NCBI RefSeq assembly: GCF_014192375.1
Contig: NZ_JACHXV010000001.1
Location: 248,001-312,000, forward strand
DNA length: 64,000 nucleotides
Direction of reading: 5' to 3'
From: Endobacter medicaginis
Lineage (GTDB): Bacteria > Pseudomonadota > Alphaproteobacteria > Acetobacterales > Acetobacteraceae
Shown: positions 25,907 through 34,838 of the stretch, piece after piece
Layout: each line of letters starts with the position of its first letter
How positions within the stretch are numbered: the first letter of the stretch is position 1
Notes under the pieces: model-generated
Database searches by the model: none
What the model was told of the DNA's origin: nothing
What the model saw: the letters and a program-made list of their open reading frames with translations, nothing else
Position numbers and translations under genes: made by a program

Positions 25907-26731
25907 ATGTCGTCTCCCCCCGCGCCTTCCGACGCCGCCGATGGGCTGCCACTGCCGCTCCGCCCGATCGCCGCCCTCGGCCGGACGGTGCTCGCGCTGC
26001 TGCAGGGAGCCGGGTCGCTGGCGCTGTTCGGGCTGGAGGGGCTCTCGCACCTGCTGCGGCCGCCCTTCTACGGGCGCCAGTTCCTCGCCGCCTTCCTCGA
26101 ATTCGCCTTCTACAGCCTGCCGGTGGTGGCACTCACCGCGATCTTCTCCGGCATGGTGATCGCGCTGCAATCCTATACCGGCTTCGCGCGGTTCAACGCG
26201 CAGAGCGCGATCGCCTCGATCGTGGTGCTGTCGGTGGTGCGCGAGCTCGGACCGGTGCTGGCCGGGCTGATGGTGGCCGGACGGCTGGGGGCGGCGATGG
26301 CCGCCGAACTCGGCACCATGCGCGTCACCGACCAGATCGACGCGCTGACCACGCTGTCCACCAACCCGATGAAATACCTCGTCGCCCCGCGGCTGTTCGC
26401 CGGTATCGTGGCACTGCCGCTGCTGGTGGCGGTGGCCGATCTGCTCGGCGTGATGGGTGGGTTCCTGGTCGCCACCGTCAAGCTCGGCTTCAATGCGCAC
26501 GCCTATGCGTCCGACACGATCGGCTTCGTGCAGACCTCCGACGTGGTGGTGGGTCTGGCCAAGGCGGCGGTGTTCGGGTTCCTGATCGCGCTGATGGGCT
26601 GCTACAACGGCTATCGCTCGAAGGGCGGTGCGCAGGGCGTGGGGTCTGCGACCACCTCGGCGGTGGTGTCGGCCTCGATCCTGGTGCTGGCCTTCGACTT
26701 CATCCTTACCGAGATGTTCTTCTCGCGATGA
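25907..26731 (+). CDS. mlaE: Mla-type ABC transporter permease MlaE
   Basis: MlaE is the inner-membrane permease of the system that moves phospholipid between inner and outer membranes and maintains outer-membrane asymmetry. The 274-residue protein has the MlaE/YrbE pattern: an interfacial N-terminal helix, then five or so membrane segments (FYSLPVVALTAIFSGMVIA onward), with the conserved VRELGPVLAGLMVAGRLGAAMAAELGTM region. It overlaps mlaF by ATGA. The usual third gene mlaD (MCE protein) is not next in line. Confidence 0.92.
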   Translation: MSSPPAPSDAADGLPLPLRPIAALGRTVLALLQGAGSLALFGLEGLSHLLRPPFYGRQFLAAFLEFAFYSLPVVALTAIFSGMVIALQSYTGFARFNAQSAIASIVVLSVVRELGPVLAGLMVAGRLGAAMAAELGTMRVTDQIDALTTLSTNPMKYLVAPRLFAGIVALPLLVAVADLLGVMGGFLVATVKLGFNAHAYASDTIGFVQTSDVVVGLAKAAVFGFLIALMGCYNGYRSKGGAQGVGSATTSAVVSASILVLAFDFILTEMFFSR

Positions 26732-27531
26732 GCGGCACCGTCCCCAAGATCAGGATCCGCGGCCTGCACAAGGCCTTCGGCTCGAAGAAGGTGCTCGACG
26801 GCGTCGATCTCGACGTGATGCCCGAAACCTCGATGGTGGTGATCGGTGGTTCGGGTTCGGGCAAATCGGTGCTGCTGCGCTGCATCCTCGGCCTGATCGA
26901 GCCCGATTCCGGCAGCATCGAGATCGACGGTGTCGATGTGCTGGCCCTGGGCGAGCGGGCGCGTGACGAGATGCGCCAGTGTATCGGCATGCTGTTCCAG
27001 AACGCGGCCCTGTTCGACAGCCTCACGGTCTGGGAAAACGTCGCCTTCGGCCTGCTGGCCAAGGGGCGGCGGCCGCGTCACGGTGCCGAGCCGCGGCTGA
27101 CGCGGGCGCAGGCCAGGGTGCATGCCGGCAAGGTTCTCGAACAGGTGGGTCTGGCGGCGAGTGTCGGCGATCTCAGCCCGTCGGAGCTGTCAGGCGGCAT
27201 GCAGAAGCGAGTCGGCCTGGCGCGCGCCATTGCCGCGCGGCCGGAAATCCTGTTCTTCGACGAGCCGACCACCGGCCTCGATCCGATCATGGGCGCCGTG
27301 ATCGACGGGCTGATCGTCGATTGCGTGCAGAACCTCGGCAGCACCGCGATCGCTATCACCCATGACATGGCGAGCGCGACACGGATCGGCACGCAGGCGG
27401 CGATGCTCTATCGCGGCCGCATCGTCTGGCGCGGCGCGGCGGCCGAGCTGCTGCACAGCGGCAACGACATGGTGGACCAGTTCACCCACGGCCGCCGCGA
27501 GGGCCCGATCAGCATGGAGCTGCGCAAATAA
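26728..27531 (+). CDS. mlaF: Mla-type ABC transporter ATPase MlaF
   Basis: This 267-residue ATPase powers the MlaE permease. Walker A GGSGSGKS is at 40-47, the signature LSGGMQKRV follows, and Walker B is ILFFDEPTTGLD. ATG 26728 overlaps the mlaE stop. Its last codons and TAA stop (27529-27531) overlap the ATA that appears to start radA. A GGAG inside its final codons (27516-27519) sits at the right distance to serve as radA ribosome-binding site. Confidence 0.93.
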   Translation: MSGTVPKIRIRGLHKAFGSKKVLDGVDLDVMPETSMVVIGGSGSGKSVLLRCILGLIEPDSGSIEIDGVDVLALGERARDEMRQCIGMLFQNAALFDSLTVWENVAFGLLAKGRRPRHGAEPRLTRAQARVHAGKVLEQVGLAASVGDLSPSELSGGMQKRVGLARAIAARPEILFFDEPTTGLDPIMGAVIDGLIVDCVQNLGSTAIAITHDMASATRIGTQAAMLYRGRIVWRGAAAELLHSGNDMVDQFTHGRREGPISMELRK

Positions 27532-28946
27532 GCCGCAAATCGGTCCGTTTCGTCTGCCAGCAATGCGGGGCGGCATTCCCGAAATGGGCCGGGCGCTGCG
27601 AGACCTGCGGGGCGTGGAACAGCCTCGTCGAGGAGGCCGTCGCCCCCACGCCGCTGGCGGGCGGCAAGACGCGTCCCGCGAGCGGGGCGGCGGCGTCGCG
27701 GCTCGCATTCGTCCCGCTCGCCGGACAGAGCGAGCCGCCGCCACGCATCGAGACTTCGATTGCCGAGCTCGACCGGGTGCTGGGCGGCGGGCTGGTGCCG
27801 GGCTCGGTGGTACTGGTCGGCGGTGATCCCGGCATCGGCAAGTCGACCCTGCTGCTCCAGGCCGCCGCCGCCCTCTCGCGTGACCCGGCCCTGCCCGAGC
27901 GCGTGCTGTACGTGTCGGGCGAGGAGGCGATCGACCAGTTGCGGCTGCGCGCGCAGCGGCTGGGCCTCGCCGCACCGGGGCTGGGGCTGGCGGCGTCGAT
28001 CGACGTGCGCGAGATCCTCGCCGCCCTGGAGGCGGCGCGCGGTGCGGCGCTGGTGGTGATCGATTCGATCCAGACCATGTGGCTCGATGGCGTGGACAGC
28101 GCACCGGGCTCGGTGTCCCAGGTGCGTGCGGCCGGGTTCGAGCTGATCCGGGCGGCCAAGGCGCGCGGCTTCGCGCTGATCCTGGTCGGGCATGTGACCA
28201 AGGAGGGGGCGATCGCAGGCCCGCGTGTGCTCGAGCACATGGTCGATGCGGTGCTGTATTTCGAGGGCGATCGCGGTCACCAGTTCCGCATCCTGCGCGC
28301 CGCCAAGAACCGCTTCGGGGCGACGGACGAGATCGGCGTGTTCGAGATGACCGATCGGGGGCTCGCCGAGGTGCCGAACCCATCGGCGCTGTTCCTCGCC
28401 GAGCGGCGCGGCAACATCGCCGGATCGGCGGTGTTCGCCGGCATGGAGGGCACGCGCCCGGTGCTGCTGGAGGTGCAGGCGCTGCTGTCGGGCAATAACG
28501 GGTCGAGTCCGCGGCGTTCCGTGGTGGGCTGGGATTCGGCGCGGCTGAACATGCTGCTGGCGGTGCTGGAGACGCGGGCGGGGCTGAAATTCGGCGCCAC
28601 CGACGTCTATCTCAACATCGCCGGCGGGCTGCGGGTGAGCGAGCCCGCTGCCGATCTCGCGGTGGTGGCCGCCCTGGTCTCGGCCGCGACCGAGACGCCC
28701 AACTCCGCCGGGGCGGTGTTCTTCGGTGAGGTCGGCCTGTCGGGCGAGGTGCGTCAGGTGGCGCATGGCGAGGCGCGCCTGCGCGAGGCGCAGAAGCTCG
28801 GCTTCGAGCAGGCCTTCCATCCTCGCATGGTGGCGCGTGGCAACCGCAAGTTCAGTGCGCCGGCCGGCCTGCGCCTCGAGGAGATCGGCCACCTGACCGA
28901 CTTCGTCGGCCGCTTCACCGGCAAGTCGAAGGAGTCCAGAGGATGA
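27528..28946 (+). CDS. radA: DNA repair protein RadA with an apparent ATA start
   Basis: RadA is a RecA-related ATPase that promotes branch migration in recombination. From codon 1 the protein has the complete C4 zinc finger (Cys10, 13, 24, 27), Walker A GGDPGIGKST at 98-107, the RadA-specific KNRFG motif and a Lon-like C-terminal domain. Its 472 residues match the family. The oddity is the start: no ATG, GTG or TTG occurs in frame between the stop at 27363 and the GTG at 27777, which would delete the zinc finger. ATA 27528 falls where homologues start and has GGAG 8 bases upstream. An ancestral ATGA overlap changed to ATAA would explain it. Confidence 0.88.
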   Translation: MSRKSVRFVCQQCGAAFPKWAGRCETCGAWNSLVEEAVAPTPLAGGKTRPASGAAASRLAFVPLAGQSEPPPRIETSIAELDRVLGGGLVPGSVVLVGGDPGIGKSTLLLQAAAALSRDPALPERVLYVSGEEAIDQLRLRAQRLGLAAPGLGLAASIDVREILAALEAARGAALVVIDSIQTMWLDGVDSAPGSVSQVRAAGFELIRAAKARGFALILVGHVTKEGAIAGPRVLEHMVDAVLYFEGDRGHQFRILRAAKNRFGATDEIGVFEMTDRGLAEVPNPSALFLAERRGNIAGSAVFAGMEGTRPVLLEVQALLSGNNGSSPRRSVVGWDSARLNMLLAVLETRAGLKFGATDVYLNIAGGLRVSEPAADLAVVAALVSAATETPNSAGAVFFGEVGLSGEVRQVAHGEARLREAQKLGFEQAFHPRMVARGNRKFSAPAGLRLEEIGHLTDFVGRFTGKSKESRG

Positions 28947-31900
28947 CTATCCTCTGGTGGGGTTCGGTGCGACGCCCCGATCCGACGCCAGCAGCATGTA
29001 GACCGCAGGCAGCACGAACAACGTGAACAGCGTGCCGATCGCCAGCCCCGCCGCGATCACCAGTCCCATCACATAGCGCGACGCAGCACCCGCGCCGGTG
29101 GCGAGCACCAGCGGCATCACGCCGAGCACCATCGCCGCCGTGGTCATCAGGATCGGCCGCAGACGCAGCGCGCAGGCGCGCTCGATCGCATCGCGCTTCG
29201 ACATCCCAGCCCCCTGCGCCTCCTTGGCGACCTCGACGATGAGGATGCCGTGCTTGGAGATCAGCCCCATCAGCGTGACGAGGCCGACCTCGGTGAACAG
29301 GTTGATGCTGGCACCGCCGATGCCGAGCCAGACGAACAGCAGCGCGCCGGCGATCGACATCGGTACCGAGACGAGGATGATGAGTGGATCGCGGAAGCTC
29401 TCGAACAGCGCGGCAAGGGCCAGATAGGTGATGATGACGGCGAGTGCGAAGGTGGCGGCGAAGCCACCGGTCTCATGGACGAACTGGCGCAGCGAGCCGA
29501 CGGTGTCGGTGGTGTAGCCCGACGGCAGCATCTGGGCTGCGAGGTTCTGGAGGTAGTCGTAGGCCTCACCCTGAGTGATGCCGGGCGCAGGCAGGGCCTG
29601 GATGGTGGTGGCATTGAGCTGCTGGAAATGGGCGATCGATTCCGGCACCACGGTGTCGACGATATGGGCCACCGAGCGCAGCGGCACGGACACGCCGTTC
29701 ACCGACTTGATCGGATAGTCCAGGATCTGTTCGGGGGTGAGTCGGAAGCGCCGCGCGACGAGCGGCTCGACCTTGTAGCTGCGCTGGTCGGTGGCGAAGA
29801 AGCCGACATAGCCGCCGCCCAGCATGGTGTTCAGTGAATTGCCCAGATCGTTCATGGTGAGATTGAGCGTCGAGAGCTTGGCGCGATCGACGACGATGGT
29901 CGATTGCGGCTGGTCGATCTTGAGATCCTTGTCGGCGTAGACGAATTTCCCCGAGGCGCGCATCCGTGCCAGGAACGCGTCGGAGACCTCGCCAAGCCGG
30001 GCGACGTCGCCGGTGCTCTGCAGCACATACTGCACCGGCAGACCCCACGAACCCGGCAGATAGGGCGGCACGAAGATCGCCAGTTCCAGACCGGGAATTT
30101 TTTGCAGCTTCGCCTGCACCTGATGGCTGATGGTGAACACGTCGCGATGGCGCCTGTTCCAGTCCACCAGGCTGAGGCCACCCTGCACCGAGGGCGGCGA
30201 GACCACATGCCAGTAATCGCGCTCCTCGGGCACCGAACGGTAGATGTCGGTGATCGCATCGTCGTAGAGCGACAGCGCTTCGAGCGTGGCATCGGGAGCG
30301 CCGTTGCCGGAGACGACGAGTTCGCCCGTATCCTCGGCGGGCGAGAGCTCGTGCTTCGAATGCTGGTAGAAATACCACGAGCTGACCAGCACCACGCAGC
30401 CGAGGATCAGGATCGTCGGCTGCTGGCGCAGGGTGTGGCGCAGCAGCGCGCTGTAGCGGCGCTGGAGCGATTCGAGGGCGCGCTCGGAGGCATGCTCGAT
30501 GCGTTCGCCGAGCGAGGGCCGATGGCCGTCGGCGCTGCGCGCGCGCAGCAGGCGGGCGCTCATCATCGGCGACAAGGTCAGCGCGAGCAGCGCCGAGACG
30601 CTAACCGCCGCGGCTAGGGTGAAGGCGAACTCGATGAACAGCGCGCCGGTCAGCCCGCCCTGCAATCCGAGTGGCACATAGACCGCGATCAGCACCACGG
30701 TCATCGCGAGGATCGGTTGCAGCAGCTCGGAGGCGGCGGCGGAGGCGGCAGCGAGCGGGGTGAGACCCTCGGCGAGATGGCGGTTGACGTTCTCGACGAT
30801 GATGATGGCGTCATCGACGACGAGGCCGATCGCCAGCACCAGTGCCAGCAAAGTGAGCAGGTTGATCGAGAAGCCCATCGCCGCCATCAGCGCGAAGGTG
30901 CCGATCAGCGACAGCGGAATCGTCACCAGCGGCACCACCACCGCCCGCGGCGAGCCGAGGAACGCGAACACCACCAGCGAGACGATGACCAAGCTCTCGA
31001 GCAGCGTGATCACCACCTCATGGATCGAGTTGCGGATGTAGTCGCCGCTGTTGCTGAGGATGGAGATGTGCAGTGTGGGCGGGATCTGGTGGCGCAGGGT
31101 CGCGATCTGCGCACTCAGCGCCTGCGCGACGGCGAGCGTGTTGGCGGTCGCGGTGGGTTTGATCTGGATATAGACACCGCTCTGGCCGTTGGCGGTGACC
31201 CTGAACGTGTCGGGGTCGCTGCCGAACTCGACCCGCGCCACGTCTCCGAGACGGATGATGTGGTTGGCGTTCTGCCTGATGACCAGATCGCGGAACTGCT
31301 CGGCGGTGTGCAGGCCGGACGTGATGTTGAGCGTGACCGACACGCTGTGGCCGAGTGTGTTGCCGACCCCGGTGATGAAGTTGTTGGCCGACAGCGCAGC
31401 CGACACCTCGGCCGGGGTCAGGCCGAGGGCGGCCATCCGGTCGGGATCGAGCCAGGCGCGCATCACCGTATTGGGCGCACCCTGGATGTCCACCGACTGC
31501 ACGCCGGGGACGGATTGTAGGCGGGGGCCGATCACCCGGCGGGCGAAATCCGCGATCTGCACGAAGGAGAGGTCGTCGCTGTTGATGGCGAGATCCATCA
31601 CCTCCTGCCCGGAAATGCCGAGGCTGATCGAGGGCTGCTGCACGCCGGCCGGGAACTGCGCGGTCGCCGCACTGACATAGGAGGTAATTTCGGCCAGTGC
31701 CCGGGTCGGGTCGTAGCCGAGCTTGAGTGTGACCTCGATGTCCGAGGTGCCCGTCGTCGAGCTCGACGTCATGTAGTCGATGCCCTGTGCCTGGCTGACC
31801 GCGCCCTCGATCGGGGTGGTGACGAAGCCGGCGACCGTCGCCGGGTCGGCGCCGTAGTACTGGGTCTGGATCTCGACGCCGCCGCGCACCGTATGCGGGA

Positions 31901-32042
31901 ACTTCTCGATCGGCATGGACTGCTCGGCGCGCAGCCCGAACACCAGCACGAGGATCGAGATCACGCAGGACAGCACCGCGCGATGGATGAACAGGTCGGT
32001 CAGCCGCGTCCGTCCGGTCGTGGGGGAATGGGCCTCACTCAT
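28947..32042 (-). CDS. RND-family efflux pump inner-membrane subunit (system 1)
   Basis: The 1031-residue protein is a complete RND pump of the hydrophobe/amphiphile type. It has the first membrane helix after residue 20, two large periplasmic loops and twelve predicted helices. The proton-relay motif GLVVDDAIIIVENV in helix 4 carries the paired aspartates. It forms a tripartite system with the adaptor and outer-membrane genes just upstream on the same strand (order OMF, MFP, RND). ATG 32042 overlaps the adaptor stop by 8 bp. Its stop abuts the radA stop with no base between. Substrates cannot be inferred. Confidence 0.92.
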   Translation of the reverse strand: MSEAHSPTTGRTRLTDLFIHRAVLSCVISILVLVFGLRAEQSMPIEKFPHTVRGGVEIQTQYYGADPATVAGFVTTPIEGAVSQAQGIDYMTSSSTTGTSDIEVTLKLGYDPTRALAEITSYVSAATAQFPAGVQQPSISLGISGQEVMDLAINSDDLSFVQIADFARRVIGPRLQSVPGVQSVDIQGAPNTVMRAWLDPDRMAALGLTPAEVSAALSANNFITGVGNTLGHSVSVTLNITSGLHTAEQFRDLVIRQNANHIIRLGDVARVEFGSDPDTFRVTANGQSGVYIQIKPTATANTLAVAQALSAQIATLRHQIPPTLHISILSNSGDYIRNSIHEVVITLLESLVIVSLVVFAFLGSPRAVVVPLVTIPLSLIGTFALMAAMGFSINLLTLLALVLAIGLVVDDAIIIVENVNRHLAEGLTPLAAASAAASELLQPILAMTVVLIAVYVPLGLQGGLTGALFIEFAFTLAAAVSVSALLALTLSPMMSARLLRARSADGHRPSLGERIEHASERALESLQRRYSALLRHTLRQQPTILILGCVVLVSSWYFYQHSKHELSPAEDTGELVVSGNGAPDATLEALSLYDDAITDIYRSVPEERDYWHVVSPPSVQGGLSLVDWNRRHRDVFTISHQVQAKLQKIPGLELAIFVPPYLPGSWGLPVQYVLQSTGDVARLGEVSDAFLARMRASGKFVYADKDLKIDQPQSTIVVDRAKLSTLNLTMNDLGNSLNTMLGGGYVGFFATDQRSYKVEPLVARRFRLTPEQILDYPIKSVNGVSVPLRSVAHIVDTVVPESIAHFQQLNATTIQALPAPGITQGEAYDYLQNLAAQMLPSGYTTDTVGSLRQFVHETGGFAATFALAVIITYLALAALFESFRDPLIILVSVPMSIAGALLFVWLGIGGASINLFTEVGLVTLMGLISKHGILIVEVAKEAQGAGMSKRDAIERACALRLRPILMTTAAMVLGVMPLVLATGAGAASRYVMGLVIAAGLAIGTLFTLFVLPAVYMLLASDRGVAPNPTRG

Positions 32043-33183
32043 CGGTCAGCTCCCCGCTGAACGGCGCCGCCGGGCGCAGCGTGTCGTTGATCTCGACGAT
32101 CGAGCCGTCGCGCAGCTTGAGCTGCCCGGTGCCGACGATGGTCTCGCCCGATTTGAGCCCGTGCGTGACCACCACCATGTCGTCCTGCGCCTCGCCGGTG
32201 GTCACCACGCGCGAGTGGGCGACGAAGCGGCCGGGATGATCGGCCAGTGGGGTGAGCACATAGACGAAATTGCCATACGGATTGAAGCTGACCGCGCCCT
32301 GCGGGACCGCGAGAACCTCGTGCGGGCCGCCACGGTCGAGACGGACGGTGGCGAACATCCCCGGCAGCAGCGCATGGTCGGCATTGGCCAGCGAGGCGCG
32401 CACCGATACCATGCGGCTGGCCGGGTCGATGCGGCTGTCAAGCGCGATGATCTCGGCGGTGAAGCGGCGGTCCGGCCAGGAATCGACATGCAGCTCGACG
32501 GTGCCGCCGGGATGCAGCTCGCCGATCTGCTGCTGGGCGACGTTGAAGTCGACATAGATCGGGTCGAGCGATTGCAGCGAGGTGATCGGCGTGCCGGCCG
32601 GCAGGTATTGGCCGAGATCGACCTGTCGGATGCCGAGCTTGCCGGCGTAAGGCGCGCGGATGGTCTTCTCGTCCATCGCCTGGGATTGCGCGGCCGCCTG
32701 GGCCTGATAGCTGCGCAGGGTGGCGATGTCGGTGTCCACGGTCGCGCGGCTGACCGCCTGTGCCTCGAACTGCTTCTGGTCGCGCGCGAAATTGGCCGTC
32801 CACAGCGCGACTTCGGCATTGAGCTGCGCGAGCTTGGCCGGGTCGTCGTAGAGGCGCAGCCGCACCAGCACGGTCCCGGCCTTCACCTCCTGCCCGGACT
32901 GGAAATCGATCTCGTCGACGATGCCGGAGACCTGGGCGGAGAGATCCGCGCCCTGCACCGCCCGCATCTGCCCGAACGCCTTGAGCGTGCTCTGCCAGCG
33001 CATCGGGCGCACGGCATAGTCCGACACCACCTGCGGCGGTTCGGCGGCCTCGCCATGCGTCGCCCCCGGCTGCGGCCGGTGCAGGTACCACCAGATCGCG
33101 GCGCACAGCCCGACCAGCACGATCATCGGCAACAGCAGGCGGGCAGGTTTCATCGGCATCTTCCGGTCGGGCAGGGCGGTCAT
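32035..33183 (-). CDS. RND efflux periplasmic adaptor (system 1)
   Basis: This membrane-fusion protein links the pump to the outer-membrane channel. Of 382 residues, a single N-terminal anchor (ARLLLPMIVLVGLCAAIWWYL) is followed by the lipoyl half-motifs (LSAQVSGIVDEIDFQSGQEVK and IRAPYAGKLGIRQVDLGQYL), the coiled-coil hairpin between them and a beta-barrel domain. ATG 33183 overlaps the stop of the outer-membrane gene. In-frame ATGs at 33159 and 33153 would still keep the anchor. The upstream frame to 33621 is a shadow. Confidence 0.91.
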   Translation of the reverse strand: MTALPDRKMPMKPARLLLPMIVLVGLCAAIWWYLHRPQPGATHGEAAEPPQVVSDYAVRPMRWQSTLKAFGQMRAVQGADLSAQVSGIVDEIDFQSGQEVKAGTVLVRLRLYDDPAKLAQLNAEVALWTANFARDQKQFEAQAVSRATVDTDIATLRSYQAQAAAQSQAMDEKTIRAPYAGKLGIRQVDLGQYLPAGTPITSLQSLDPIYVDFNVAQQQIGELHPGGTVELHVDSWPDRRFTAEIIALDSRIDPASRMVSVRASLANADHALLPGMFATVRLDRGGPHEVLAVPQGAVSFNPYGNFVYVLTPLADHPGRFVAHSRVVTTGEAQDDMVVVTHGLKSGETIVGTGQLKLRDGSIVEINDTLRPAAPFSGELTDE

Positions 33184-34700
33184 GGCAGTGGCGAGCTCAG
33201 CAGCCCGGGCGGCGGTGGCGGCATGTCGTGACGGTTCCACCAGCCGCCGCCGAGGGCGGCGAACAGCGCAATGGTATCGGCGTAGCGGGCTGCACGGGCC
33301 CGGATCAGGGTGAGGGATGCGGTCTGGTAGGTCTGCTGCGCGGTCAGCACGCTCAGATAGCTGACCCCGCCCAGTTTGAACTGGAGCGACGCCAGCGACA
33401 GACCGCGCTGTGCCGCATCCGCGGCGGTCAGGGCCGCGCGCAGCCCGACCGCGTCGTTCTGGAGTGCCGCGAGCACGTCGGCGACGTTCTGGAACGCGGC
33501 GACCACCGTCTGCCGCCACTGCGCGGCCGCCTGCTCCATCGCTGCGCGCTGGGCACGCTGGGCATGCAGCAGCTGCCCGGCATCGAAGATCGGCTGCACC
33601 GCCTGGTTGACCAGCGACCACATGCCGTTGGTCGGGCTGAACATCTGATGCACGTCGGCCGCCGTGGTGCCGACCCCGGCTGTCAGCGTGACATTCGGCA
33701 GCCTCGCTGCGATCGCGACCCCGAGGGCGGCTGTCTGCTGGTGCAGCAGCGCCTCTGCGGCGCGGATGTCCGGTCGCTGGGCGAGCAGTGCGGACGGCAC
33801 CGAGACCGGCACCGTTTCAGGCAGGGTGAAATCGTCGAGATCGAAATCCGGCAGCGCAGCTTGCGAGGGCGCGCGGCCGAGATAGGCGGCGAGCTGGTCG
33901 CGGGTCTGGGCGAGCTCTGTCAGCAGCGGCACCAGGATGGTCTGCGCCTGGGCGAGCTGCGCCTGCTGGGTGGCGAGGTCGGTGCCGGTCGCGCCTCCGG
34001 CCTCGAACTGCGCATGCACGGTGTCGAGCTGCTTCTGCTCGAAGCCGATCAGCGCTTTCTGTACCGCGATCTGGCCGGCGAGCGAGGCGGCCTGCACCGC
34101 GCTCGCGGCAACCCCGGAGGTGAGCGTCAGATAGGCCTGCTCGAGCTGGAAGCGTTGGTAGTCCGCGCCGGCCTGCTGCTGCTCGATCGCGCGGCGCAGC
34201 CCGCCCCAGATGTCGAGCGTGTAGCTCAGGTTGAGCTGGGCGCTGTAGGCGCTGATCGTCGGCGCCGGACCGGGGATGCCGAGATAGGCCTCGGGCTGCT
34301 CGGAGCGCGTGCGGCTGATCGTGCCGGAGATGGACGGAAACAGCGTGCCGGTCTGCTGGAGGGTCTTCTCCTGCGCCTGGCGCAGGGCTGCGTCGGCAGC
34401 CTCGATGGTGGGGCTGTCGCGCATCGCCGTTGCGACCAGCGCGGTCAGCGCGCGCGAGCCGAACAGCGTCCACCATTGCCCGGGCAGATCGGCACCGGCC
34501 GACAGCGTCTGCGCTTCGCCGCCGCCGATCTTCGCCGAAGCGGTCCGCTGGGCGATCGGCTGTTCGCTGACCCGTGAGGGCCCGTCGATCGACGGGCGGT
34601 GGAAATCCGGGCCCACCGCGCAGCCGGCCAACAGGATCGACAGCAGGCACGGGCAGGCGAGGCGCGGCAGGAAAGGAAAGGGCAGGGGCATCGGTTCCAT
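33180..34700 (-). CDS. NodT-type outer-membrane efflux lipoprotein (system 1)
   Basis: The 506-residue protein is a TolC/OprM-type channel. A lipoprotein signal ends in the lipobox LLAGC (Cys27 from the chosen start), and two copies of the outer-membrane efflux repeat follow. I chose ATG 34700, which gives MEPMPLPF; ATG 34691 is an alternative and the TTG at 34748 is unlikely. It is the first gene of the operon. A strong hairpin stands upstream at 34797-34831. No regulator gene is adjacent, unlike system 2. Confidence 0.9.
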   Translation of the reverse strand: MEPMPLPFPFLPRLACPCLLSILLAGCAVGPDFHRPSIDGPSRVSEQPIAQRTASAKIGGGEAQTLSAGADLPGQWWTLFGSRALTALVATAMRDSPTIEAADAALRQAQEKTLQQTGTLFPSISGTISRTRSEQPEAYLGIPGPAPTISAYSAQLNLSYTLDIWGGLRRAIEQQQAGADYQRFQLEQAYLTLTSGVAASAVQAASLAGQIAVQKALIGFEQKQLDTVHAQFEAGGATGTDLATQQAQLAQAQTILVPLLTELAQTRDQLAAYLGRAPSQAALPDFDLDDFTLPETVPVSVPSALLAQRPDIRAAEALLHQQTAALGVAIAARLPNVTLTAGVGTTAADVHQMFSPTNGMWSLVNQAVQPIFDAGQLLHAQRAQRAAMEQAAAQWRQTVVAAFQNVADVLAALQNDAVGLRAALTAADAAQRGLSLASLQFKLGGVSYLSVLTAQQTYQTASLTLIRARAARYADTIALFAALGGGWWNRHDMPPPPPGLLSSPLP

Positions 34701-34796
34701 GGGCAGGCGTGGCGTGCCTCCCCAAGCAGGTTCCGTGCCAACCGGCAAGTTACTGCGGAAACCGGCCGTTCGTATCGTCGCCCCGAACCGGAAACA

Positions 34797-34831
34797 TGGC
34801 CTTCCGCGTCACAATCTGACGCGGAAGGCCA
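34797..34831 (-). terminator. Strong hairpin between an aldo/keto reductase gene and the efflux operon
   Basis: A perfect 15-bp stem (arms 34797-34811 and 34817-34831) closes on the 5-base loop CAATC. It lies 8 bp after the stop of the aldo/keto reductase gene (minus strand) and about 97 bp before the efflux operon start. The downstream side on the minus strand reads ATGTTTCC, a poor T-run, so termination may be inefficient or the element may insulate the two units. Confidence 0.65.
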
Positions 34832-34838
34832 CATGGCA

